A stretch of 64,000 nucleotides of DNA from NCBI GenBank assembly GCA_963819645.1, contig CAWFWZ010000014.1, positions 558,001 through 622,000 on the forward strand, written 5' to 3'. This DNA comes from CAVVDY01 sp963819645 (lineage in GTDB: Bacteria > Acidobacteriota > Terriglobia > Terriglobales > Acidobacteriaceae). Below the pieces are notes generated by a model. The model did no database searches. It saw nothing but the letters and a program-made list of their open reading frames with translations, and was not told the origin of the DNA. Within the stretch, counting starts at the first letter, position 1. Each line of letters starts with the position of its first letter. Below are positions 8,035 through 15,227 of this stretch, in pieces. A program made the translations under genes and the position numbers.

Positions 8035-8565
8035 ATGCGCGTGCGCAAACTGGGGTTGCTGATATGTGCGTTGCTGGGGCTGGCGGTGATTGCCTCAGCC
8101 CAAATGCCTATGCCAAAACCGGCGCCTGAATTGAAACAACTCGACTGGATGGCAGGCCAGTGGAAGTTGGACGGCGACGCCAGGCCGGGCCCCATGGGAC
8201 CGGGCGGGAAGTGGACCATGACCGAAGATATCCACTGGATGCAGGGTGGCTTTTTCCTGGTGTCGCACTCCAAATTCTCCGGCGCAGGAATGGGCGACGG
8301 ATCCGGTATCTCGATCATGGGCTACGACACTGACGCCAAGAAGTTCACCTATAACGAATTCAACAGCTGGGGCGAGGCTGGCAAGTCCATGGGCACGGTC
8401 GACGGCAAAACCTGGACATGGTTGGGCGAGGACCCCAAGATGGGCAAAGGCAGGTTCATCATGAACGTGACCTCGCCTACTTCCTACACCATGCAGTACG
8501 ACATGTCGCAGGACGGCACCAACTGGACTACGGTGATGACCGGCACTGCGACCAAAGTTAAGTAA
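8035..8565 (+). CDS. Secreted DUF1579-family protein
   Basis: A 176-residue protein with an N-terminal signal peptide (MRVRKLGLLICALLGLAV, cleavage after ASA). The mature part has the DUF1579 pattern: LDWMAGQWKLDG, a central GSGISIMGYD, YNEFNSWGE, GKTWTWLGE, and terminal strands with alternating W/T residues. Such proteins form a lipocalin-like beta-barrel of unknown ligand. An AG-rich ribosome site (gaggagagggagatc) precedes the ATG. The near-consensus promoter upstream suggests good expression. No operon partner is seen. Confidence 0.8.
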   Translation: MRVRKLGLLICALLGLAVIASAQMPMPKPAPELKQLDWMAGQWKLDGDARPGPMGPGGKWTMTEDIHWMQGGFFLVSHSKFSGAGMGDGSGISIMGYDTDAKKFTYNEFNSWGEAGKSMGTVDGKTWTWLGEDPKMGKGRFIMNVTSPTSYTMQYDMSQDGTNWTTVMTGTATKVK

Positions 8566-8580
8566 TCGAGCAAGTATCAC

Positions 8581-8615
8581 GGGCCGCTCATTCATTCGGG
8601 TGACGGCCTTTTGTG
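8581..8615 (+). terminator. Possible rho-independent terminator
   Basis: gggccg and cggcc flank a long loop and are followed by TTTT, 16 bases after the DUF1579 stop. The stem is short (5 bp) and the loop long, so the call is weak. Confidence 0.35.
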
Positions 8616-8759
8616 TGCCCGATTAAAGATTTCAATTTGGTCGAAAAACTTTTTGCTTACTCGGCCAGTCGCAAACGACTGCGAATCTAATTGCCAGAAC
8701 GATGGGCACGCCAGCCAGTCGCTCCGCTCTACTCTTCGCACTTCGCGCAATGTGTACGC

Positions 8760-9160
8760 GCTGGCAGAGGGGAGCACGACAATTCCAGCCCAGTGCGGAA
8801 GCACTGGGTAACAGTTTGCCCGCAGCACCAGCAACGCTGGACATAGCGGAGTTGGGTGTCAGGGCGCGCCTTCCAGCGTTGCCCCGAACTCGCACCAGTG
8901 TCATCCCGAGCGGAGCCGAGGGATCTGTAGTTCGCGCGCAGCACTACCATGCTGGACAAAGCGAAGACGCCTTCCATTTGTTTTGTCATCCTGAGGGGAC
9001 TTCAGTCCCCGAAGGACCTGCTTCTTGTCGGTAGCGCGATGGACTCCTCGGCACGAATCAGATCCCCCGCGAGCTAGAGCTCACTCGGGATGACAAATCA
9101 TATAGGGCATGTTTTCGGCACGACTGTAGCCTGCCCTGAGCGGAGTCGAAGGGTGCTCTG
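8760..9160. repeat. Repeat-rich non-coding stretch
   Basis: No gene is seen between 8566 and 9240. The stretch holds the REP hairpin 8789-8808, a second 'accagcaacgctgga' and 'ccttccagcgttg' inverted pair, two 'catcccgag..gagggatct' elements (about 8905-8935 and 8980-9020), and a 'gcctgccctgagcggagtcgaaggg' element (about 9131-9156). All recur elsewhere in the window. Confidence 0.7.
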
Positions 9161-9240
9161 ACGCGAATCCTCGAAAACGAAGCGTATTGCGACGCTGTAA
9201 AAAGTCGTGCGCTGACGCGGAGCAATCTACGGAACGAACC

Positions 9241-9331
9241 TAGTCTTCCACCACCCCGTCCAGCAGATCCGTTTCGAACTTGACCTTGTGCGGCTCACGG
9301 GCGCCAGGTGATACAGCTCAACTGTACTGCT
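9241..9331 (-). pseudogene. Remnant of the 3' end of a PIG-L deacetylase gene
   Basis: The reverse strand reads ELYHLA, then REPHKVKFETDLLDGVVED and a stop. The intact PIG-L gene 115 bases further on ends ELYHLA..REPHREKFETDLLDGVKED. The copy is diverged and has lost a few bases after ELYHLA. Upstream of it (9332 on) a dispersed repeat replaces the rest of the gene. It is a truncated paralogue or partial duplication. Confidence 0.7.
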
Positions 9332-9445
9332 GCCACAGGTGTCATCCCGAGCGGAGCCGAGGGATCCGCAGTTTGTGGGCAGCGCCACGGTTTTCCCTGA
9401 AAGCCAACAAACATGCCCCGACGCCCGAAAGTCTAGGCGACGAGC

Positions 9446-10180
9446 TTAATCTTCTTTCACCCCATCCAGCAGATCGGTCTCGAACTTCTCGCGATGCGGC
9501 TCTCGCGTGCACGCCAGGTGATACAGCTCGACAAAGGGAGGCCGATCGAGGTTTTTGCGTAAACGTCCGAACAGCGGCTCCTGCGTTTTGTGCTGCATGA
9601 AGGCCTGAATCTTCTTCTCGAAGCCTTCGCGACCGATGTCGATGCTTGCGGTAATCACCGGAGGCGCGATGGGCTGCCGGTCGCGCAGCTTGTATTCACT
9701 GGTTAGGTAATACAGTTTTTGCGAAGCGTAGGGCGCGCCGAATTCTGGATCGCGGTCGGACCGGCCGGCCCATTGAAATGCAATGGTCGCGAAGACTCCG
9801 GCCATGGCGTGGTCGAGATGTCCGGTCATGCCGCCATCAGGACCGAAGGTAAGCACCAGGTGAGGACGAATGTCGCGTATGCGCTTCACCAACTCGCCGA
9901 CTACTGTGGGCAAGTCAGCTTCAGCGAGGTGCGCGTCCTGATAGCCAAGAATTTCCCAATGCTTCACGCCCAGCAGGCGGCAGGAGTCTCCGAGTTCGCG
10001 AGTGCGCATCTCGGCGAGTTCGGCGTCAGTCTTAGCGCCGCCGCGATTGCGTGCCGCTGTTCCGGCCGTCAGACAGATAACGCTGGTCTCGACTCCACGT
10101 TCAGCGTAAAGCGCAAGCGTCCCGCCGAAGCCTCCAGCTTCGTCGTCAGGATGAGCAGTGATGCAAAGAAGCTTCAACAT
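9446..10180 (-). CDS. PIG-L (LmbE-like) family deacetylase
   Basis: A 244-residue zinc-dependent N-acetylglucosaminyl deacetylase-fold protein. The metal-binding AHPDDE motif is at residues 9-14 and the second histidine motif GHLDHAMAG is near residue 125. Members deacetylate GlcNAc-type sugars in thiol (mycothiol, bacillithiol) or glycolipid synthesis; alone, the sequence does not say which substrate. The ATG at 10180 (MLKLLCITAHPDDE) puts the motif at the usual distance from the N-terminus; a GTG at 10192 is an alternative. A truncated copy of its 3' end lies 115 bases downstream. Confidence 0.85.
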   Translation of the reverse strand: MLKLLCITAHPDDEAGGFGGTLALYAERGVETSVICLTAGTAARNRGGAKTDAELAEMRTRELGDSCRLLGVKHWEILGYQDAHLAEADLPTVVGELVKRIRDIRPHLVLTFGPDGGMTGHLDHAMAGVFATIAFQWAGRSDRDPEFGAPYASQKLYYLTSEYKLRDRQPIAPPVITASIDIGREGFEKKIQAFMQHKTQEPLFGRLRKNLDRPPFVELYHLACTREPHREKFETDLLDGVKED

Positions 10181-10341
10181 CTGCGTACGCACTCCCCAAC
10201 CAAAGCGATTCTCATAATGGCGTTGTATCAGAATAGCCTTGTATCAGGACACGGTTCAGAGCCTGCCGACAAACTCTCGTATCGCCGGCTTTGTATTAGG
10301 CCATGGCTCAGAGCCTGCCCCCAAAACTCTCGGATGTGTGT

Positions 10342-10518
10342 TTTGTATCAGGGCACGGCTTCAGCCGTGCCGCAAGTTGCTCTAGTTTTGAGTTGTCATC
10401 CCGAGGAGGGCTTTAGCCCGACGAGGGATCTGCAGTTATGTCAAAAGGCGAATCTGTTCGCCAAGGGAAGCAAACTGCAGATCCTTCGGTCGCTGCGCGG
10501 CCTCAGGAGGACACTCCG
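10342..10518 (+). repeat. Long direct repeat, left copy (about 177 bp)
   Basis: Starts tttgtatcagggcacggc and ends in cactccg. It matches 11080-11258 with few differences, including the internal palindrome and a 'tgtcatcccgagg' segment. The two copies enclose two small membrane-protein genes. The remaining DNA from 10193 to 10341 holds only shorter degenerate pieces of the same repeat. Confidence 0.8.
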
Positions 10519-10543
10519 TCGAAGAGCGAATCCGGGTAGTGCT

Positions 10544-10798
10544 TCAGTTTGATTTCCGCCTTTTCAGGAAGAGAAATATCACAAATCCCAAGGCTGATAG
10601 TGCTGCAACCGCGTATCCGATAACTGATTTCCAAACGACGAAGATAACGAATGCGAATGCGTAGATGATGCACCCAATCTGTACCGCACGCCATTTGGGC
10701 TCTTTAGCTGAGGAAAGCCATAAGGACACAATTCCAACGATCATCGGCGAAAACAGAAGAAACTGCAGCCACAAAGGCCACGCTTCCGGATCGATCAT
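10544..10798 (-). CDS. Small membrane protein with three hydrophobic segments, unknown
   Basis: The ATG at 10798 gives 84 residues (MIDPEAWPLWLQFL...). Three hydrophobic segments at about 8-25, 38-55 and 57-75 end in a basic KRRKSN tail. A GGGAAAG purine stretch precedes the start. The frame is open further upstream, but that part lacks a hydrophobic or conserved pattern. Function unknown. It lies with the next gene inside a pair of long direct repeats. Confidence 0.5.
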   Translation of the reverse strand: MIDPEAWPLWLQFLLFSPMIVGIVSLWLSSAKEPKWRAVQIGCIIYAFAFVIFVVWKSVIGYAVAALSALGFVIFLFLKRRKSN

Positions 10799-10863
10799 AA
10801 CCGCGTCTTTCCCCAATGTTCCGTGTTCATCGGTGGTTGAATATTTCTTCCGTCGGCCGTGAC

Positions 10864-11064
10864 TCAGTTTGAAATCTTTGTTTTGGGTAGCAGTTTCTGC
10901 GTCAACATGAGCCCTCCGTAGACCGCGCCATTGCCCAGAATCACGCCAATAGCTACAAGGATTGCGATAAATCTCGGAGCGAATCCAGTTATGTGAAGCA
11001 GATACGCTATCAACACCCATGTGGCGTTAACCAACAAAAACACGAAAATAGCCGCTATCTTCAC
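10864..11064 (-). CDS. Small two-helix membrane protein, unknown
   Basis: 66 residues, starting at a GTG that follows a strong GGGGGAAA ribosome site. Two hydrophobic helices (about 3-20 and 28-50) are followed by a polar tail KLLPKTKISN. The arrangement resembles small holin-like or inner-membrane accessory proteins, but nothing specific can be claimed. It is transcribed toward the other small membrane gene at 10544-10798, which may be its partner. Confidence 0.5.
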   Translation of the reverse strand: MKIAAIFVFLLVNATWVLIAYLLHITGFAPRFIAILVAIGVILGNGAVYGGLMLTQKLLPKTKISN

Positions 11065-11079
11065 TTTCCCCCGGCCTGC

Positions 11080-11258
11080 TTTGTATCAGGGCACGGCTTC
11101 AGCCGTGCCGCAAGTTGCTCTAGTTTTGAGTTGTCATCCCGAGGAGGACTTTAGTCCGACGAGGGATCTGCAGTTATTTCGGAAGGCGAATCTGTTCGCC
11201 AAAGGGAAGCAAACTGCAGATCCTTCGGTCGCTGCGCGGCCTCGGGATGACACTCCGA
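11080..11258 (+). repeat. Long direct repeat, right copy (about 178 bp)
   Basis: Near-identical to 10342-10518 in the same orientation. It also provides the 3' end of the reading frame of the hypothetical gene 11174-11654. Confidence 0.8.
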
Positions 11259-11654
11259 TAAAGAACGCTCTCGGCACGACTAAAGGTCGTGCCCTGATAC
11301 AAAGCAACGCTATCTATTGCGGCGACTAAGTAAAGTCCCATGTCTTCGCGAGTCAACGGCGCCATGGTTCCGTCGGGGTACCTATAGAAACCGTCTATCG
11401 CCGCTTGCTGAATCATTGGGAAGAATCGCATTTTTTGGAAACCCTGAACTACGACAAGCGATCGCACCGCTGGGCATACTCTCTTTGTCCAGATACGTGG
11501 AGATTCGCCCGCGGCGGTTCTCGAGAGTGACGTATTCGGTCGGAATGTCCTCTAGTTCCCTGAGTTGGTCGTACGTAAGCTGTCGAAGTGAGTCGCCGCG
11601 CTGGCTCACCATCTGCGAGAATACTTCGTATGCATTCGTCACGCGACCTGCCAT
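11174..11654 (-). CDS. Hypothetical protein, frameshifted, C-terminus inside a repeat
   Basis: The N-terminal part (from the ATG at 11654) reads MAGRVTNAYEVFSQMVSQRG and on to LENRRGRISTYLDKESMPSG. A one-base shift near 11465 leads to LVVVQGFQKMRFFPMIQQAA, then YRYPDGTMAPLTREDMGLYL. The two parts join into a plausible acidic/aromatic protein of about 110-155 residues. Everything after about 11290 is repeat DNA, so the last 40 or so codons are probably not original. I do not recognise a family. Confidence 0.4.
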
Positions 11655-11872
11655 ACTTTTCGAACCGAGCCGCTCAGCTTGCTAATTCCACCGCCGTTCA
11701 GCCATAATAATTCTTCGCCTCTAACAGCGGAGGTCTGACCTGTGCCAATCCAGGCGCGGGTTGGGATGTGGAGCGAACAAGGGTTCGCTGGAGCATCCGC
11801 CAATTTGGTTCAAGCTGTACGGTCGTCGCATGAGGCGCCCGTTACCTGACAAGCAGGAAAGGAACAAATTCT

Positions 11873-12184
11873 GTGCTGATGATTCGTCTGTCGCGCCGTG
11901 GCGCGCGCAAACAGCCCCACTACCGTATTGTCGTTATCGAAAAAGATCGCGCACGCGATGGCCGCTCGGTTGAAGTCGTGGGCACTTATAACCCGCGCAC
12001 TGAACCCGCCAGCATCGTGTTGAAGCGCGACCGCGTGGACTACTGGGTGTCGAAAGGCGCGCAGTTGTCGGACCGCGTTCGCAAGATCGTGGCGAAGGCT
12101 CCGGTCACTCCGGCGGCTTCGTCCGAGCCCATTACCCCGGCGAGCGCCGCGGCGACGGAGCCGGATTCGTCGGCTGTAGCCTAG
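11873..12184 (+). CDS. rpsP: 30S ribosomal protein S16
   Basis: S16 is a small-subunit assembly protein. The core IRLSRRGARKQPHYRIVV, DRARDGRSVEVVGTYNP and LKRDRVDYWVSKGAQLSD is canonical. After about residue 78 there is an Ala/Pro/Ser/Thr extension (APVTPAASSEPITPASAAAT), common in some phyla. The GTG at 11873 is preferred because AGGAAAGGA lies nine bases before it; the ATG at 11879 is an alternative. It heads the rpsP-khpA-rimM-trmD-cupin-rplS cluster, the usual order with KH protein and RimM between S16 and TrmD. Confidence 0.95.
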   Translation: MLMIRLSRRGARKQPHYRIVVIEKDRARDGRSVEVVGTYNPRTEPASIVLKRDRVDYWVSKGAQLSDRVRKIVAKAPVTPAASSEPITPASAAATEPDSSAVA

Positions 12185-12359
12185 AATTTCGGTGAGCTAA
12201 GTTGTTCGATATCTAGATTTTACCTGTAAGTCTTGCGGAATCAAGATTTTGCGATAGATATCTAGGCTAAACTGTTGAAAACAAAGATTCGCAAATTGAT
12301 TTTTTCAACGTTTAGCGTTATCGGACGTAACTGAAACGAGCAGCAACCAGGAGTTCGCA

Positions 12360-12614
12360 ATGGCTAATGCTTCCGCGGTGAATGTCGTGGCCCTGATGGA
12401 ACTTCTCGCCAAGTCATTGGTCGAGAAGCCCGACGAGGTGTTCGTCGAGGAATTCGACGAGCCCGGCCACAAAGTGATCGAAGTGGAAGTGGCGGAAGAC
12501 GAGGTGGGCCGCCTGATCGGGCGACAGGGCCGCATGGCGCGGAACCTGCGCACCATCATGAATGCCGCCGCGTTGCGTACGCACAAGCGCTACGAGTTGG
12601 AGATCGTCGAATAA
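12360..12614 (+). CDS. khpA: KH-domain RNA-binding protein KhpA
   Basis: 84 residues making a single type II KH domain with the GxxG loop in VGRLIGRQGRMARNLRTIM. KhpA (YlqC) binds RNA and in firmicutes pairs with KhpB to influence cell elongation and small-RNA function. Its place between rpsP and rimM is the conserved one. The 175 bases before it contain an agatttt..cctgtaagtct repeat motif (12216-12251) but no gene. The stop codon is TAA in the context gaATAAgc, where neighbours of this type usually have an ATGA overlap with rimM. Confidence 0.92.
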   Translation: MANASAVNVVALMELLAKSLVEKPDEVFVEEFDEPGHKVIEVEVAEDEVGRLIGRQGRMARNLRTIMNAAALRTHKRYELEIVE

Positions 12615-13230
12615 GCGGCGAGTTCATCACTATCGCGCGCGTGCTGGGGCCGCAAGGCCGCCGCGGCGAGGTGCTGGCCGACTTGCACACCGACTTCCCA
12701 GAGCGCTTTGAAGAGCGGCGCGAGTTGTCAGGCTTGGCGGCGAATGGGGAGCGGCGCGAGTTGCGTGCTCGAAGAGCATTGGTTCCATAAGGGCGGAATC
12801 GTCCTGAAGTTTGCCGGGGTCGATTCGATAAGCGATGCCGAGCAGCTTGCGGGTTGGGAAGTGCAGATTCCGCGCGAGCAGCGCGCCGAACTGGAAGCGG
12901 GCGCGGCTTACGTCAGTGAATTAACTGGTTGCGAAGTTTGGGTTGCTAGTGAGACTGGTTCGGAATTGCTGGGCGTCGTCGCGGATGTGGATTTGAGTGG
13001 TGGTACGGCTCCGCTGCTGGTGGTTCGTGACTCGCGCAGGTCGGGAATACTTGGTGCCGTACGCGGAAGAGTTTTTGCGGTCGGCGAATTTAGAGGCGCG
13101 GCGCATTGAGATGAAGCTGCCGGAAGGTTTGCTGGAGTTGCAGGCTCCGCTGAGCGGGGAAGAGAAGCAGCGCCAGAAGCTGGAAGCCGACGAGGCGCGG
13201 GCAGCAGGCGAGCGGAAGAAGCGCCGGTAG
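12611..13230 (+). CDS. rimM: Ribosome maturation factor RimM, two frameshifts and no standard start codon
   Basis: RimM binds S19 in the 30S subunit and assists 16S processing. The chain must be assembled from three frames: GEFITIARVLGPQGRRGEVL to RRELR; a shift near 12766; LEEHWFHKGGIVLKFAGVDS to APLLVVRD; a shift near 13036; then AGREYLVPYAEEFL to the stop at 13230. The last block is the PRC-barrel signature. No ATG/GTG/TTG fits before SGEFIT: an ATA (12611-12613) occupies the expected place, overlapping the khpA stop as ATAA instead of ATGA. Two frameshifts plus a lost start in one gene point to sequence error. Confidence 0.85.
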
Positions 13231-13331
13231 GGCTGGCCTTTAGGCCAGCGTCCCGCGGTGGAATGGGTAGAGCTGGCCTTTAGGCCAGCGTCCACGTTGT
13301 TGAAATACGCGAGGGGCTTTAGCCCCGCTTT
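13229..13331. repeat. Tandem 'gctggcctttaggccagc' palindromes
   Basis: gctggcctttaggccagcgt occurs twice (13233-13252 and 13272-13291), followed by a ggggctttagcccc hairpin (about 13313-13326). The same trio occurs at about 25510-25585 and 45897-45957. It fills the short gap between rimM and trmD without interrupting either. Confidence 0.7.
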
Positions 13332-13339
13332 GGCCCACG

Positions 13340-14183
13340 ATGAAGTTCGAGATAGTCACGATTTTTCCGGACTTCTTTCGCGGGCCACTGGATTATGGCA
13401 TCGTGCGCCGGGCGCGTGATGCCGGGCTCATTGAAATTGGCGTACACGATTTGCGGGCGTTCACCCACGACCGTCATCGCACGGTCGACGATCGGCCGTT
13501 TGGCGGCGGCGAAGGAATGGTGCTCAAGCCGGAGCCCATCTTCGAGTGCCTGCAATCGCTGGCAGTCTCGTCGCGTGACGAGCGGCTCAGCGACGGCGCG
13601 AAGGAGACGGTGATTCTGCTCTCGCCGCAGGGCGAGCTGTTCACCCAGAAGGTGGCGCAGCAGTTGACGAGCCGGGAACGCGTAGTGCTCATCTGCGGCC
13701 GCTACGAAGGCGTGGACGAGCGCGTGAGCGAGTTCCTGGCGGACCGCGAGATCTCCGTCGGCGATTTCGTGCTGAGCGGTGGAGAGCTCGGCGCGGCGCT
13801 GATCGTGGATGCGATGACGCGGCTGATTCCCGGTGCGCTGGGCAATGCGGCTTCGTCGCAGCAGGAGTCGTTCACCGCCGGGGCGACCGAAGCGCAGGAG
13901 CCAGTCGCGGGAGATCCGCCGAGTTCAACCTGTGCGTCCGGTGGACTGCTGGATTATCCGCATTACACGCGGCCGGCCGATTTCGCCGGGATGAAGGTTC
14001 CGGAGGTGCTCGTCAACGGAAACCATGACGAGATTCGGCGATGGCGGACGGCGCAGGGCGCTGGAGAAGACAATGCGCACGCGCCCGGATTTGCTGCAAG
14101 GCGCCGAGTTGAGCAAGGAAGATCGAAAGTTGTTGACCGAGATTGAGGCGGAGAAGGGTAGAGCGGCGCTTAGCGACGCGTGA
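13340..14183 (+). CDS. trmD: tRNA (guanine-N1)-methyltransferase TrmD, one frameshift
   Basis: TrmD methylates G37 of tRNAs reading CNN codons, preventing +1 frameshifting. MKFEIVTIFPDFF, DRPFGGGEGMVLKPEP, LICGRYEGVDERV and SVGDFVLSGGE form the trefoil-knot SAM and tRNA site. Between the LGNAASSQQESF block and the GLLDYPHYTRP block there is an extra segment of about 20 Ala/Pro/Thr-rich residues compared with the compact family form. After NGNHDEIRRWR a one-base shift near 14048 is needed to continue RRALEKTMRTRPDLL to the real stop at 14181-14183. The unshifted frame ends in a non-homologous tail. Confidence 0.92.
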
Positions 14184-14190
14184 CGACGCG

Positions 14191-14556
14191 ATGATGAACG
14201 ACGTGATCTTGAAGCGCTTCGAGAATCCGGACGAGGTTCGGGTTTTCGAGAAGGGCAAGCTGGAACTGGTCGAACTCGGCAACATGACGATTGGCCGCGC
14301 CAGCTACGAGCCGGGCTGGAAGTGGTCCGAGCACGTCGGCAAGGCGATGGGCGCGAAGAGCTGCCAGGTAGAGCATGTCGGCATGGTTATCGCCGGAGTT
14401 GCGACGGCAGCCATGGATGATGGTCGCGTGATCGAGATGCGACCCGGCGATGTGTTTTATATTCCGCCGGGACACGACAGTTGGGTGGTCGGCGACGAGC
14501 CGTATGTCTCGTTGCACTTCATGGGCGCGAGCGATTACGCCCGAGCGAAGAAATAG
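14191..14556 (+). CDS. Cupin-domain protein
   Basis: 121 residues, one small beta-barrel cupin. Visible signatures are the first-motif region YEPGWKWSEHVG and the second, MRPGDVFYIPPGHDSWVV. The conserved PPGHD histidine and the upstream HVG.. and E residues could hold a metal. The start ATG (14191, or 14194) lies eight bases after the corrected trmD stop, so it is part of the translation operon. That position is not universal and suggests a lineage-specific insertion. No substrate can be assigned. Confidence 0.75.
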   Translation: MMNDVILKRFENPDEVRVFEKGKLELVELGNMTIGRASYEPGWKWSEHVGKAMGAKSCQVEHVGMVIAGVATAAMDDGRVIEMRPGDVFYIPPGHDSWVVGDEPYVSLHFMGASDYARAKK

Positions 14557-14568
14557 CAGAGATCGCAT

Positions 14569-14732
14569 TTTTGAAGGGGCACGGCTTCAGCCGTGCCGCA
14601 GACGGCTGTGACTACGGCGGCTTTAGCCGCTGAGGGAACTCTCAGCATTGAGACAACTGCGAATTCCCTCAGGGGCTGAAAGCCCGCCCGTTAGGCGGCA
14701 AACGGCACGGCTGAAGCCGTGCCCCTTCAAAA
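14569..14732. mobile_element. MITE-like element with 29-bp perfect terminal inverted repeats
   Basis: The left end 14569-14597 (ttttgaaggggcacggcttc and on) is the exact reverse complement of 14704-14732. Each end is itself built around the 20-base palindrome seen at 501-520. The 106-base interior holds two further hairpins. The whole sits between the cupin gene and rplS, 50 bases before the rplS start, so it may be transcribed as structured leader RNA. Confidence 0.65.
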
Positions 14733-14783
14733 CCAACAAGATTTAGTCGCCGCAAGGCGCGTACACTGAGAAGGAAAAAGAAA

Positions 14784-15153
14784 ATGTCGAACTCACCGAT
14801 TATTGACCGTTTGATTGCCAAGACGCGGCGCACCGATCTGCCCCAGTTCAAGCCGGGCGACACTGTTCGTGTGCAAGTGAAGATCAAGGAAGGCGACAAA
14901 GAGCGCCTGCAGGCCTTTGAAGGGCTGGTGATCTGCCAAGAGCGCCGGCAATCAGCCGAGCTTCACCGTCCGCAAGATGAGCTTCGGGCAGGGCGTGGAG
15001 CGTATCTTCCCGCTGAACTCCAAGGTCATCGAGAAGATCGATGTGCTGCGTTCGGCGCACGTTCGTCGCGCCAAGCTGTATTACCTGCGCGCACTGCGCG
15101 GCAAGGCTGCCCGCCTGCGCGAAGTGGATACGCGCACCGGCCAGAAGCACTAG
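14784..15153 (+). CDS. rplS: 50S ribosomal protein L19, one frameshift
   Basis: L19 lies at the 30S-50S interface. The N-terminal part MSNSPIIDRLIAKTRRTDLP to RLQAFEGLVI is in frame with the ATG at 14784. A one-base shift near 14935 is then required to read AKSAGNQPSFTVRKMSFGQG, VERIFPLNSKVIEKIDVLR and ALRGKAARLREVDTRTGQKH, ending at TAG 15151-15153. The corrected length of about 122 residues is normal. It is the last gene of the S16-TrmD-L19 cluster. An essential protein broken this way argues for sequence error. Confidence 0.92.
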
Positions 15154-15227
15154 GTTCCGACCGCGCCAATTGCCTTGTCATCCTGAGGTCGCGGCAAGCG
15201 GGCTCAGGATGACAGAGCATTCCAAGA

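Noticed and set aside
12185..12359. Riboswitch or leader before khpA
   Set aside because: The stretch holds an imperfect atatctag symmetry and a dispersed motif, but no known aptamer core or terminator could be recognised.
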